The position numbers and the translations under genes are program-made. A stretch of 64,000 nt of DNA, from contig JBFWNG010000004.1 in the NCBI GenBank assembly GCA_050251195.1, positions 62,001 through 126,000 on the forward strand. Direction: 5' to 3'. The notes below the pieces were generated by a model that saw nothing but the letters and a program-made list of their open reading frames with translations, had not been told where the DNA came from and searched no databases. The DNA is from JBFWNG01 sp050251195 (GTDB taxonomy: Bacteria > Bdellovibrionota_B > Oligoflexia > Oligoflexales > Oligoflexaceae). Of the stretch, positions 16,869 through 25,867 are shown piece after piece. The stretch's first letter is position 1. Every line of letters begins with the position of its first letter.

Positions 16869-17207
16869 ATGACAACGATATTTGACAAAATCATCTCCCG
16901 GGAAATTCCGGCAGACATAGTTTATGAGGACGAGCATGTTCTCAGTTTTAGAGATGTCAACCCGGTGGCTCCGGTCCATGTTTTGGTTATCCCCAAGAAG
17001 AAAATCGCGAGCTTCAACGAAATTGACAAACTAAAACCCGAAGAAGCGGGTGAGTTTCTCCACAGCGTCGGCAAGGTCGTCAAGAAACTCAATCTGAAAG
17101 ACGGTTACCGGCTTGTCATCAATTGCGGCGAGCACGGCTGCCAGTCGGTCGATTACATTCATGTCCATGTCATCGGCAAGCGCCAGCTTGATTGGCCTCC
17201 AGGATAG
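16869..17207 (+). CDS. hinT: HIT-family nucleotide phosphoramidase, HinT type
   Basis: A 112-residue cytosolic HIT protein, expected to hydrolyse AMP-lysine or similar phosphoramidates. The ATG at 16869 gives the usual HinT start (MTTIFDKIISREIPADIVYEDE); an earlier in-frame start at 16821 would add an unrelated tail. The HIT motif reads YIHVHVIG: the catalytic middle His and the last His are present, but the first His of the HxHxH triad is Tyr. The end, RQLDWPPG, is typical. manA follows after four bases. Confidence 0.9.
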   Translation: MTTIFDKIISREIPADIVYEDEHVLSFRDVNPVAPVHVLVIPKKKIASFNEIDKLKPEEAGEFLHSVGKVVKKLNLKDGYRLVINCGEHGCQSVDYIHVHVIGKRQLDWPPG

Positions 17208-17211
17208 CGGC

Positions 17212-18318
17212 GTGCACAACAAAACAGGGCTTTTCGACAACATTATTCCTCTATCGTTTAATAATTTTACGCCCCTCACTCGCACGCCTTGGGGCGGGAA
17301 ACAAATCTTCGAAACATACAAACGCCAATTACCGGGCGTTGCCCAAACCAGCATTGGGGAGTCGTGGGAGTTTTCCTGCGATGCGCATTTTCCGTCAAAG
17401 TTGCTAACATCGAGCGCCACGCTTCAGAGCTTGGTCGATGAGTTTCCTGCTGAGGTTTTGTCTCGGCACCGCGTCGAGGATAATACATGTCAGCTTCTTG
17501 TCAAACTCATCAACGCCCGGGATCCCTTATCCATTCAGGTGCACCCGGAAGATGCCGACGCCCATCTTAAGCCGGACGAATGCGGCAAACCAGAATCTTG
17601 GCTCATCCTGGATGTGGAACCGGGTGCCGGTGTTTACCTAGGCTTCGCAAATGCGGTTTCGAAGGACGAGATTAGGCGCGCGCTCCAACGGAACGAAGAT
17701 ATATCGACATTCCTTCAGTTCGTTACGGTGAAACCCTACGATTATTTTGAAATCAAACCCGGTCTTGTCCACGCCATTGGGCCAGGCATAACCTTGCTCG
17801 AGCCGCAAAGAATCACGGCCGGCAAATCCGGCAAGACCTATCGCGTCTGGGATTGGGGACGACGTTATGATAGCAAGGGCATGCCGGATCCCAAGGGGAC
17901 CTTGCGCGACCTGCATATTGAACAGGCGCTCAACGTGATTGAACCCGAGAAAAAATTTGGAGCCGCTCTTTTGGAAGAAGTTCGAGTTCGTCCGATAATA
18001 ACCCGCATGGGCCAAGCTACCGTTCGTGCCTATTCCGCCAATGCATATTATCAAACAAATTTGTTTTCTCTTGAGTCGGAGGTTGGCGCTCGTTTTGCTT
18101 TGGAAGACGGGTATGGCGTGCTCACGGTGCTGGGCGGAGCTATCAAGGTGAAGGGGAAGAGCAAGGACATTTCCCTTTCAACGGGACAAACAGCGCTTGT
18201 TCCTGCCGCGCTCCGGAATTTTTACATCAGTGCGGCGACGAGTGGGGGCGCTACCTTCAGCCTCATTGTTTCGTCGGGCTCACGCTTTCACTACGAGTCG
18301 CCTCTTATTGCAAAATAG
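17212..18318 (+). CDS. manA: Mannose-6-phosphate isomerase, type I
   Basis: A zinc cupin enzyme that interconverts fructose-6-phosphate and mannose-6-phosphate, feeding mannose into surface polysaccharides. The frame is open back to 17113 inside hinT, but the GTG at 17212, four bases after the hinT stop and preceded by AGGA, gives the expected N-terminus (LSFNNFTPLTRTPWGGKQIF). Zinc-site and active-site segments are visible: IQVHPEDADAH (near 115), LVHAIGPGITLLEPQ and the RVWDWGR segment (about 215). Its 368 residues are normal. It is translationally close to hinT. Confidence 0.9.
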   Translation: MHNKTGLFDNIIPLSFNNFTPLTRTPWGGKQIFETYKRQLPGVAQTSIGESWEFSCDAHFPSKLLTSSATLQSLVDEFPAEVLSRHRVEDNTCQLLVKLINARDPLSIQVHPEDADAHLKPDECGKPESWLILDVEPGAGVYLGFANAVSKDEIRRALQRNEDISTFLQFVTVKPYDYFEIKPGLVHAIGPGITLLEPQRITAGKSGKTYRVWDWGRRYDSKGMPDPKGTLRDLHIEQALNVIEPEKKFGAALLEEVRVRPIITRMGQATVRAYSANAYYQTNLFSLESEVGARFALEDGYGVLTVLGGAIKVKGKSKDISLSTGQTALVPAALRNFYISAATSGGATFSLIVSSGSRFHYESPLIAK

Positions 18319-18329
18319 GAGGGCTGTGA

Positions 18330-19100
18330 GTGGGGCAATGGCTGAATTCCGAGGCAGCGTCTTTCATCGTCATTCTTCTCTTTTTCTTCTTTTTTGTAGC
18401 ATGGGAAATCTGTTTTCGTGTCGGTTCCCGAATCGCTGAAGCTCCAAAAGACAAAGGGCATCCGCAAGGACAGGCCATCGAAGCGGCGATACTGACGCTT
18501 TTTGCCTTGCTCTTGGGCTTTACCTTCTCGATGTCCTCAGACCGCTATGAAGCTCGAAAACAAGCGATGGTGGAGGAAGCAAACGCGATTGACACCGCCT
18601 ATGCGCGCACAGCATTACTTGATCCTGTGCCAATGCTGGTCGCGCGAGAAATCATTCGGCGCTACGTCGATTCCAGAATCGACTTCTATGACGCACCGGA
18701 AGGAACAATTAAAGATCAGGTGTCCGAACGCTTGCAACGCGACGCTTGGAACATCGTCGCCGAAGAAAGCCGGAAGAAACCAACCTCGATAAACGCAACT
18801 GTCGTAACCGCTTTGAACAATATGGCCGAAGCACGAGAGCGGCAACTCGTGTCCTACGAGAACATTGTCCCCTTCGCTGTGGATGCCTTTCTGCTCGCTT
18901 TGGCCGTCATTTCGATGGGCGTTGTCGGATACCTCAACGGAAAGGCGAAAACGCGGCACACGTCCCTTTGCTTCGTCTTTGCCGTCGTGGTGTCGATGAC
19001 GTTGTTTCTTCTGCTCGATCTCGATCGACCGCGCAAGGGGGCCATTAAGATAAGCCACGAGAGCTTGTTGCGTTTGCGTGAGGTGGTGAATGCAGATTAG
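18330..19100 (+). CDS. Membrane protein of the DUF4239/bestrophin-like type
   Basis: A 256-residue protein with hydrophobic segments near 12-30, 50-66, 180-200 and 212-230, leaving a large polar region (about 70-175) on one side. The layout (two helices, soluble loop, two helices) and the piece LFALLLGFTFSMSSDRYEARKQAMVEEANAIDTAY fit the bestrophin-like DUF4239 family of unknown function. The start is GTG, with GGAGGG six bases upstream. It lies 11 bases after manA and may share its transcript. Confidence 0.7.
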   Translation: MGQWLNSEAASFIVILLFFFFFVAWEICFRVGSRIAEAPKDKGHPQGQAIEAAILTLFALLLGFTFSMSSDRYEARKQAMVEEANAIDTAYARTALLDPVPMLVAREIIRRYVDSRIDFYDAPEGTIKDQVSERLQRDAWNIVAEESRKKPTSINATVVTALNNMAEARERQLVSYENIVPFAVDAFLLALAVISMGVVGYLNGKAKTRHTSLCFVFAVVVSMTLFLLLDLDRPRKGAIKISHESLLRLREVVNAD

Positions 19101-19149
19101 CCGGGTCGAAAACCTGCGCCGGAACAGGTTCGCGTGGGAAGGTGCGATC

Positions 19150-20316
19150 TCAATCTTTGTAAATAAACTGAATTTTCTCAACGCGTGGCGTTTCGCCCTC
19201 GAGTTTGGCGTCGATTTCACAGAAATAGTCTGCGACGTCCAAAGGAGATATGAATTCGATTTGCAGTGCACATGTAAGGCCGTCTGACGTCACTTCGGCC
19301 TCGTCGTTGGCGCCGGTTTTTTTCGTAACGTGACAAAGGGTGTTGTCTCTCCCCCCAAGAGGAGTTTGTTTGATTATGCGAAGTTGTTCCTCGCAGACAT
19401 CTTCCGGGTCTCCCTTCACTTCCCCAGGGAAAGCGATTTTGAAGTCGAGGGTATAACTTGGAATTTCGGCCTTATTGAAAACGAATACCCCCTTGCCAAG
19501 GTATTGGAGTCCGTTCTGTGCATTGAGATCCGCCATGAGATCTTGTGACGGCGTCGCCGCAGGTGCGCGAGGAACGCACGCCATGATGTCGCCGGCGCAA
19601 GCTCCTTCAACTGTGATGATGCGGCAATCGGAGCCGTCGCCTTCAAGACAACTTGTAAGGGGCACTTCCATTGAGTACAGCGGGTTCGTGATGTAGTGTA
19701 GCGCTAGTTGGCTATGCCCTGGATAGTCTCGTGCCGAAATTATGGAAACGCGGCTGCGCATTTTCTTTGGCAGATAAACTTTGGCGTAATAAGTATCCGC
19801 TTCGAATTTCGCTCGACCGATAAAAATACGAGTATCGTCGGAAGGTGCCGGTGCGTCTGAGGCCGAAGGAATTTCTTCAACCGTGAGATCTTCTGTCGTT
19901 AAAGACGAATACGACGGGCTTCTTTTGTGCAGTCTAAAATAGACGTCGACGATTTTTTCTTGTTTGTTGACGACAAATTCGGGACTGACGGTCGCCGATT
20001 CTACTGAAGACGGGCCGGAAAAGTTATCAACGTAAAACACGTTAAAACGACTTGTGAAGAGGGCGTCCGAGGTGCGAATCCCAAAGAGATTAAACGTAGA
20101 ACTAGTGTCTATCTCCTGCACAGGCGTATAGGATTGCAGCAAAATATGGAAGCTCTCTTCCGGTCTTAAGAGTTCGACGGGGAAGTCGGCCCAGGTTTCG
20201 TCTAAGTCATTGTTAAAACGGTTATTTCCTGTGCCGCACGAGATTAACACGAGCGTGAGGGTAAGATAGCTTATCCACCTGATATTTAAGGAATTTATTT
20301 TGTTTTCGACGGCCAT
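19150..20316 (-). CDS. Large lipoprotein of unknown function
   Basis: The ATG at 20316 follows GAGGTAGAA and gives a 388-residue protein whose N-terminal hydrophobic stretch ends in LVLISCGTG, a lipobox. The body has at least eight Cys residues, several in close pairs (CLEGDGSDC, CAGDIMAC), so disulfides are likely in the periplasm. No known domain was recognised. It is convergent with the DUF4239-like gene and divergent from the SurA-like gene. Confidence 0.7.
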   Translation of the reverse strand: MAVENKINSLNIRWISYLTLTLVLISCGTGNNRFNNDLDETWADFPVELLRPEESFHILLQSYTPVQEIDTSSTFNLFGIRTSDALFTSRFNVFYVDNFSGPSSVESATVSPEFVVNKQEKIVDVYFRLHKRSPSYSSLTTEDLTVEEIPSASDAPAPSDDTRIFIGRAKFEADTYYAKVYLPKKMRSRVSIISARDYPGHSQLALHYITNPLYSMEVPLTSCLEGDGSDCRIITVEGACAGDIMACVPRAPAATPSQDLMADLNAQNGLQYLGKGVFVFNKAEIPSYTLDFKIAFPGEVKGDPEDVCEEQLRIIKQTPLGGRDNTLCHVTKKTGANDEAEVTSDGLTCALQIEFISPLDVADYFCEIDAKLEGETPRVEKIQFIYKD

Positions 20317-20433
20317 TTCTACCTCAACAACACCACGGCAACTACGGCTACAAGTCCACGGGGCTGCTGCCCACAGATGAGAGTAGTGCAGGTTGGGTGC
20401 CATTTTTTATTTTGATCTGGTAAAGTGGGGACT

Positions 20434-21021
20434 ATGACTCGATTTTTTCAGAAGTTTTGGATGATATTTTGGTGGCTTAGCTTGCAACCAGTCGCATTCG
20501 GGGTGTTGGCGGATCGTCTGGTCGTCGAAGTGGACGGGGTTGCCTACACGCAAAGGCAGGTCGAGCTTTACACGACGCTCAAGAGTGTTTTGCGCGCGAC
20601 GGACGAGAATCAACTCACCATGGCTGCGAAGGACAATTGGGCGCAAATTGTCGAAGAGTTTGCGCGCGACATGATGTTGGAGCACGAGGCGCAGAGGTTG
20701 GGAAGCTTCCAACCGAACCGCAAAGTTGTGACCGAGGCCGAGAAGATTATCAATGATAAGAAAGGCAAGAACACGGCTTTTGCGCAGTTCCTAGAGCGAA
20801 TGGATGCGACGAGTTTGTCATTGCGGCGAGCGCTCGCTTCGGTGGTGCGAGTGCACAGTTTTTTGCTGAGCAAGGAAAGTTTTTCCAATTCCAAGAAGAA
20901 GAACAAAGTAAGTAAGAACTGGGCAAACGAGGAGTGGTTTAAGCGGCTCGAAGAAAGATCTTCTTATCGATACTATGCCAACAGCGCTTCCTACGAACCC
21001 ATTACGCCCCGTATAAAGTAA
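20434..21021 (+). CDS. Secreted SurA-N-like protein
   Basis: A 195-residue protein with a hydrophobic N-terminal signal (WMIFWWLSLQPVAFGVLA). The mature start DRLVVEVDGVAYTQRQVELY resembles the N-terminal chaperone domain of SurA/PpiD-type folding factors, but no parvulin PPIase domain follows. The rest is helical and basic. A GTG nine bases upstream could also start it. It heads a tight operon with a GNAT gene and a heptosyltransferase gene. A chaperone role is an inference from the local similarity. Confidence 0.65.
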   Translation: MTRFFQKFWMIFWWLSLQPVAFGVLADRLVVEVDGVAYTQRQVELYTTLKSVLRATDENQLTMAAKDNWAQIVEEFARDMMLEHEAQRLGSFQPNRKVVTEAEKIINDKKGKNTAFAQFLERMDATSLSLRRALASVVRVHSFLLSKESFSNSKKKNKVSKNWANEEWFKRLEERSSYRYYANSASYEPITPRIK

Positions 21022-21024
21022 CGC

Positions 21025-21486
21025 ATGATATTTCAATATTCAGAGTCTCCGTCGGAGAAAAAATCTTTAGAGGCCTTAAGCCAACTCTGGCAGCAAGAGT
21101 CCATGTTCTGGCCGTATAGCGAGCTCGTCGAATCGATGAAAAGGTTCGACATCTCCATTATCTATGATGCGAAGGACCAAGCTTCTCCGTGGGAAGCGGC
21201 CATCATTTTAAGCACGACCTTTTTCGAGGCGGAAGTATTGTTTGTGTATACCCAGCCGCAGCAAAGAGGAAAGAGTCTTGGTACAAAGCTGGTGCGCGAG
21301 GCGATCGAATTTGCCCGTACGCGACCCTGTTCAAAGATTTTTCTGGAGGTGCGAGCCAACAATGCGGGTGCTCGTCATGTATACGAGAAATGCGGATTCC
21401 GCGCATTTCATTCTCGAACGGGATATTATGCGAACGGCGACGACGCCGTAATGATGGCGCTAGACTTGGTGGGTGACGGAAAGTGA
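21025..21486 (+). CDS. GNAT acetyltransferase, RimI-like
   Basis: A 153-residue GNAT fold enzyme. The acetyl-CoA binding motif is QQRGKSLGTKLV (near 80-91) and the second half shows LEVRANNAGARHVYEKCGF, the pattern of RimI-type N-terminal acetyltransferases. Position four bases after the SurA-like gene and a four-base overlap with the next gene (GTGA) tie it into the operon. The acceptor protein or small molecule is unknown. Confidence 0.8.
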   Translation: MIFQYSESPSEKKSLEALSQLWQQESMFWPYSELVESMKRFDISIIYDAKDQASPWEAAIILSTTFFEAEVLFVYTQPQQRGKSLGTKLVREAIEFARTRPCSKIFLEVRANNAGARHVYEKCGFRAFHSRTGYYANGDDAVMMALDLVGDGK

Positions 21487-22574
21487 AAAATGTTGTTTGG
21501 CTGCAGACGGGATTCCTTGGCGATATTGTTCTTACCACGGCGGCAATATCCTTGGTGAACAAGAAGTATCCCGGGATTCGTCAATTTGTCGTGACCACTG
21601 GGGTCGGCGCCGATGTTCTCGGAGACAATCCCTTGCTGAGCGGCGTTGTCAGATTTGATAAAAGAGGCGGATCATTTCTTGGCGCGGCTTCTAAAGTTAA
21701 GAGAGTGCTCAAGGATATGATCGGCGGCTCTTGGGTCGACAGCATCTTGTTGCAACCTCATCTCAGCACAAGATCTTCCCTGTTGGCGCTTTTCTTAGGA
21801 ATTCCCCGAATCACTTTTCGTCAAACGCGTTTGAGATGCGGGGCAAAGACTCTTGTTGAGCGCGTTGCTCTTTTGCACGAAGCCCATCGCATTGGATTGC
21901 TATTGGAACCTCTTGGCATTTCTCGAGAGGAGATACTGGAAGCGAAGCCGTTTCTTCCCCCTGTTGTCGCTGCAGGTTCTACGGTGCCGTGGGTTAACTT
22001 TCAAGGAACTCTCGTCGGCATTGCTCCGGGCAGCAAATGGGGCACGAAAATATGGCCGGAAGAGCACTTCGAAGCTCTTATCGATCAGCTTTCTTCGCAG
22101 AAGAATCCGCTGGCATTTGTTCTGATTGGCGAGGCGAAAGACCGTGCGATTGCGGAGCAAATTGAAAAGCGGTTTGCAGGAAAAGTCAGCCTTTGGAATC
22201 TGGTGGGTAAAACAACCCTTAGCGAGTTGAAGCAGGTCTTTTCGAAAATACGCATTCTCGTCAGCAACGACAGCGCGCCTATCCACTTTGCTTCCGCTTA
22301 TAACGTTCCCACCGTCGCAATTTTTGGCGCAACGACGCCGAACCTCGGCTTTGCTCCGCTAGCCGATAAGAGTGCTGTGTGCGAAGTCAAAGACCTGCAT
22401 TGCCGACCCTGCAGCGACCATGGGCCGCAAGTGTGTCCGCTGGGCCATTTTCGGTGCATGAAGGATTTAGCTCCGGATATTGTTGCCAGGACGGTTAAGG
22501 ACTTTTTGGTCGATCAATTTTCCTGCGCACCAGCCGCGGCGCAAAGCCCCCAACCGAATAATCTTCCGTTTTAG
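21483..22574 (+). CDS. waaF: Glycosyltransferase family 9 heptosyltransferase
   Basis: A 363-residue GT-B enzyme of the ADP-heptose:LPS heptosyltransferase group, which builds the LPS inner core on the cytosolic face of the inner membrane. It has the N-terminal TGFLGDIVLTTA motif, the central GIAPGSKWGTKIWPEEHFEA, and the donor-site segment LVSNDSAPIHFASA followed by FGATTP. The Cys-rich end LHCRPCSDHGPQVCPLGH is common in family 9. The GTG start overlaps the GNAT stop by four bases. The choice between heptosyltransferase I, II or III is not certain. Confidence 0.85.
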   Translation: MKNVVWLQTGFLGDIVLTTAAISLVNKKYPGIRQFVVTTGVGADVLGDNPLLSGVVRFDKRGGSFLGAASKVKRVLKDMIGGSWVDSILLQPHLSTRSSLLALFLGIPRITFRQTRLRCGAKTLVERVALLHEAHRIGLLLEPLGISREEILEAKPFLPPVVAAGSTVPWVNFQGTLVGIAPGSKWGTKIWPEEHFEALIDQLSSQKNPLAFVLIGEAKDRAIAEQIEKRFAGKVSLWNLVGKTTLSELKQVFSKIRILVSNDSAPIHFASAYNVPTVAIFGATTPNLGFAPLADKSAVCEVKDLHCRPCSDHGPQVCPLGHFRCMKDLAPDIVARTVKDFLVDQFSCAPAAAQSPQPNNLPF

Positions 22575-22736
22575 TAGCTCAGACTTCTAACCAATCTCTC
22601 ATTCGTTGTCTTAATATTTTGTATTTATTGTGAAAATTCTGAGACGCCTGAGTTCTGCTGCGATCTCACGCGCCTCGTCAGCGCTAAACGATTGATTTCT
22701 CCCAAAAAGATGGCTGATCAATAAGATGCTTTATGC

Positions 22737-22750
22737 TGGCTGGCCAGCCA
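22737..22750. promoter_or_regulatory. Perfect 14-base palindrome upstream of the metalloprotease
   Basis: TGGCTGGCCAGCCA is its own reverse complement. It lies 42 bases before the start at 22793 and may be an operator. No clear promoter was identified beside it. Confidence 0.35.
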
Positions 22751-22792
22751 ACTAAGATGAGGCATGACTTAATTCTCATGAAGGAGGCAGAA

Positions 22793-23653
22793 ATGCGCAG
22801 GAAAGCAATGTTTCAAACAATTTTAGGTATAGGGATGACCATGTCTGCCGTGGGCTTTGGTCAGTCCTTTCTACCCCCAAACAACTTACATCTCCAAGAC
22901 TCGCTCTTTGCTAGCGCCGGTCTGACGGAAGACCAATTCGAAGCTGTTCTAAGCAAAGTCGAAGGCGCTTACCAACCCATTTACGGAAGTCACGGAGTTC
23001 AACTGCAGGTCAACAAACTGTGGACGGACACAACGGTCAACGCTTCGGCTCAAAAAAGCGGGAAGAGCTGGATTATCAATATGTACGGTGGTCTTGCTCG
23101 CCGAGAAGAAGTCACCGTGGACGGATTTACATTAGTTGCTTGCCATGAAATGGGGCACCACCTCGGCGGATGGCCGCAAACTCTTCTTGGAAGAATGTCT
23201 GTGGAAGGGGAGTCGGATTACTTCGCTACCCAAGCTTGCGCAAAAGTTCTTTGGAAAGAAGAACTCCAAGAAAACGCCGTTTATCGAGATACCGTACCTG
23301 CTGCAGGCAAAACGGTTTGTGACGCGAAATACCAAGGCGAAGACGACCAAAACTTATGCTACCGCATAGTCGTAGCTGGTATTTCCCTTGGAAACCTCCT
23401 GTCACACCTTGGCGGCGGCGGCGACGTAGCCGTTGACACACCGTCGACGGACCAGGCCCGAAGAACCCAAAGAACGCATCCAAAGGCTCAGTGCCGACTG
23501 GATACTTATGTGGCCGGCGCATTATGCCTTAAAGCGTTTGATGACTACAAGATTCCAGGAAACTGGGAAGAAGCTCGCAGCACTTCCTGCGCACGTGCAG
23601 ATGGTGATACCGTTGGTGCTCGACCAGCTTGCTGGTTTAAAGAACCAAGGTAA
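22793..23653 (+). CDS. Secreted zinc metalloprotease-like protein
   Basis: The ATG at 22793 follows AGGAGG and starts a 286-residue protein with a signal peptide (MRRKAMFQTILGIGMTMSAVGFG). It holds HEMGHH (118-123), an HExxH zinc motif, followed by GGW and then EGESDYFATQAC with Glu140 as the likely third ligand, the arrangement of gluzincin proteases. Several Cys residues in the second half suggest disulfides. I cannot place it in a named peptidase family. Substrates could be envelope or extracellular proteins. It is transcribed alone. Confidence 0.75.
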   Translation: MRRKAMFQTILGIGMTMSAVGFGQSFLPPNNLHLQDSLFASAGLTEDQFEAVLSKVEGAYQPIYGSHGVQLQVNKLWTDTTVNASAQKSGKSWIINMYGGLARREEVTVDGFTLVACHEMGHHLGGWPQTLLGRMSVEGESDYFATQACAKVLWKEELQENAVYRDTVPAAGKTVCDAKYQGEDDQNLCYRIVVAGISLGNLLSHLGGGGDVAVDTPSTDQARRTQRTHPKAQCRLDTYVAGALCLKAFDDYKIPGNWEEARSTSCARADGDTVGARPACWFKEPR

Positions 23654-23668
23654 TGTGATTTGAAGCGG

Positions 23669-23701
23669 GCAGTGGTCGCCTTAGGAAGAGGTGGCCACTG
23701 C
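23669..23701. terminator. Hairpin between the metalloprotease and upp
   Basis: GCAGTGGTCGCC (23669-23680) pairs with GGTGGCCACTGC (23690-23701) apart from two wobble positions, with a 9-base loop. There is no real T-run on either side, so it is a weak candidate serving both convergent genes. Confidence 0.35.
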
Positions 23702-23738
23702 TTCTGTCAAAAACCGCTTTCGAGTTGATCCTTCCCTG

Positions 23739-24371
23739 CTACTTCGTCCCGAAGATTCTGTCTCCGGCATCGCCTAGTCCTGGGACAATATAACCCTTCG
23801 CATTCAGTTTCTGATCAATAGCGGCTGTGTAAACGGAAACGTCTGGGTGTTCTTTGTGAAACGTCTTGATTCCTTCTGGCGCCGCGAGCAGGCAAAGAAA
23901 CTTGATGTTTTTCGGCGAGCTTTCCTTGACCCGGTTGACGGCGGCAACGGCCGAGTGCCCGGTCGCAAGCATGGGGTCGACGATGATAACGTCGCGACTT
24001 TCAAGGTCTGGCGGAACGCGAAAATAGTATTCCACAACGTCGAGCGTTCTCGGGTCTCGGTAAAGTCCTATGTGGCCAACGCGAGCCGAAGGGATGAGTT
24101 GCAGCATTCCGTCCAAGAGACCGTTGCCGGCTCGAAGGATCGAGACGAGCGTTATTTTCTTCCCCGCAAGGACGGGAGCCTTCATCTTAGCGATTGGGGT
24201 TTCGATGCTTTTTTGGGTGAGCGGCAGGTCTCTTGTCACCTCATAGGCCAAGAGAATGCTTATTTCGCGGAGCATCGTCCGGAACTTATTACAGCTCGTG
24301 TCTTTCATGCGCATGATAGAGAGTTTGTGCTGGATAAGAGGGTGGGTGATGACGACGACATTTTTTTTCAT
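23739..24371 (-). CDS. upp: Uracil phosphoribosyltransferase
   Basis: Converts uracil and PRPP to UMP. The 210 residues show the Upp hallmarks: SILRAGNGLLDGM, the PRPP loop IVDPMLATGHSAVAAV (about 130-145) and the C-terminal PGLGDAGDRIFGT that binds uracil. It lies downstream of the URC4 and URC1 genes on the same strand. In the yeast URC pathway this same activity (URC6) is required for uracil breakdown, so here it may serve catabolism as well as salvage. A 265-base block of repeats separates it from URC4, and it may have its own promoter. Confidence 0.95.
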   Translation of the reverse strand: MKKNVVVITHPLIQHKLSIMRMKDTSCNKFRTMLREISILLAYEVTRDLPLTQKSIETPIAKMKAPVLAGKKITLVSILRAGNGLLDGMLQLIPSARVGHIGLYRDPRTLDVVEYYFRVPPDLESRDVIIVDPMLATGHSAVAAVNRVKESSPKNIKFLCLLAAPEGIKTFHKEHPDVSVYTAAIDQKLNAKGYIVPGLGDAGDRIFGTK

Positions 24372-24396
24372 TTGGTGCTCCTATTACAACATAAAC

Positions 24397-24636
24397 AATG
24401 ATCGAGATGGTTCGCTGCGCTCAACATGACCTGGTTCGCCATCCCGGGCGCAATTCGTTACGCTGAGCCAGAGCGAAGGATCTCATTCGTGATGTTTCGC
24501 CCTGCTCAGACATGTTGGACAATTTATTCTGCGTCTCCTTTATTCCGCGCTTCCGCGTTTTAGATCGCGGAGACGCGGAATAAAGGAGACGCCGAAAGGA
24601 TATTGTCATGCCCGCTGGCTCAACATGACGTAGCCA
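24397..24636. repeat. Composite palindromic repeat block between URC4 and upp
   Basis: Two families are nested here. The outer family has GAGATGGTTCGCTGCGCTCA (from 24405) and its inverted partner ending GAGCGAAGGATCTC (near 24483), plus further CTCAACATGAC pieces. The inner family (24515-24607) is an inverted pair with a perfect 19-base arm (24531-24549 / 24574-24592) and outer GACAAT / ATTGTC ends. A long RNA hairpin could form. No gene is supported in this gap. Confidence 0.75.
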
Positions 24637-25857
24637 CTAAAAAACGGTTCCGTCGCTCTTGATACGTAAAGGGGGCGAACCGTCCGGTCGCGCCTTTTGA
24701 GCCAACATGCGGCCGGCTTGCCAGGTGCCTCCCTGTAAGATTTTTGCAAGAGGGAGTTCTTGGCTGCTCTTGTTCAATAATTTCTGGACTTCGTCGCCGA
24801 GGCGATCGAGTAGAACAACGGTTAAAGCTCGCCATTCCACGATAGCTTCGCTACCGACGTCGAGAACGGTTGCGGCGGCGTCAAACTTCGGGACAATAAC
24901 ATCGTTGTCCGTAAACAAACCGCCATTGCGATATTCAGCGAGTCCCGTGAGCTTATCGACATTCACGGTTGTCAGTCCCATGTCTTGGAGCGGCTCAAGC
25001 AGAGAGTAACAGAGCCATTGGGAAAGCTTGTGAAAAGGTACAAGTTCGGACGTGGGGTCTCCGGACTTCTTGCACGCCGCGTGTTTCCATGTGTCGCCAA
25101 GATTGTAACCGTCAAGCTCGAGACGACCGGGCCACATGGCGCCGAACCCAGTCAGTATCTCCTGCAGAAGGATTTCCGCCTCGAGTTGGTTTTTAGCACT
25201 GTGTTTCTGAAGCGAATTAAAAATTCCCGCAAGTCTCTTGCCTGGAAAGAACGGAGAATGTTCGAGGAGTCCGCCTAGGTTTTTGAGTAACTGTGTTCGT
25301 CCTTCGAGGCCCTCTAAAGGATTCTCAATGGAGACTTGAAAGTGCTTACCGAGTGTTTGACTCGATATGTGCATGAGGCCGGCTGCGTCGACTTGGTAGG
25401 GATTTTTCTTGTTCGAGGAAAAGGCTCCTTGGATAAACGCATGATAACTGGCAACCGCCAGGCCCTCGCTCCGTTGAAATAGTCTATTTGTTCCTGGTTC
25501 TTTGTATCCCCACGTTCTCCCTGCGCCGGCGTCGAGAAGTACGCTGATAACGGTCAAATCCAGAGCGCTTCGCCGGTAGTCCTCATCTCCGAAGCCAGCT
25601 CTAAGACAAAGCTCGCGAAGATGTCCAAAACGGTCAACGTCTCCGCAGATGATGTGTTCTTTACGACCGTGGAACGGAATAACCAGATCGGGGTAGTTGA
25701 CGAGCGTTATGTCGCGAACAAACTCGGCGGTTGGCTCGAGGTTTTCGAGCTGCAATTGGAAGTGACTCGAATGACCTTTTTCGACGTATTCGAAAACTTT
25801 GGAACACCGCTCTCGGATCGCCTTTGCGCTGAGAAGATATTTTACGGCTGGGCTCAT
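24637..25857 (-). CDS. urc4: URC4/DUF1688 uracil catabolism protein
   Basis: A 406-residue protein of the DUF1688 (URC4/Urg3) family, required for uracil breakdown by the URC route in yeasts; its exact reaction is not settled. Family-like pieces are SAKAIRERC at the N-terminus, HLRELCLRAGFGDEDYRRSALDL split by SVLLDAGAGRTWGY, SEGLAVASYHAF (about 150) and PFHKLSQWLCYSLLEPLQ (about 285). I identified it partly by context: it lies 10 bases after a URC1-type GTP cyclohydrolase II gene and upstream of upp. No signal or membrane segment, so it is cytosolic. Confidence 0.85.
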   Translation of the reverse strand: MSPAVKYLLSAKAIRERCSKVFEYVEKGHSSHFQLQLENLEPTAEFVRDITLVNYPDLVIPFHGRKEHIICGDVDRFGHLRELCLRAGFGDEDYRRSALDLTVISVLLDAGAGRTWGYKEPGTNRLFQRSEGLAVASYHAFIQGAFSSNKKNPYQVDAAGLMHISSQTLGKHFQVSIENPLEGLEGRTQLLKNLGGLLEHSPFFPGKRLAGIFNSLQKHSAKNQLEAEILLQEILTGFGAMWPGRLELDGYNLGDTWKHAACKKSGDPTSELVPFHKLSQWLCYSLLEPLQDMGLTTVNVDKLTGLAEYRNGGLFTDNDVIVPKFDAAATVLDVGSEAIVEWRALTVVLLDRLGDEVQKLLNKSSQELPLAKILQGGTWQAGRMLAQKARPDGSPPLRIKSDGTVF

Positions 25858-25867
25858 GGAGCGTCCT

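Noticed and set aside
18615..19271. 218-codon minus-strand ORF opposite the DUF4239-like gene
   Set aside because: Shadow frame; the plus-strand product has proper membrane helices and a good ribosome site.
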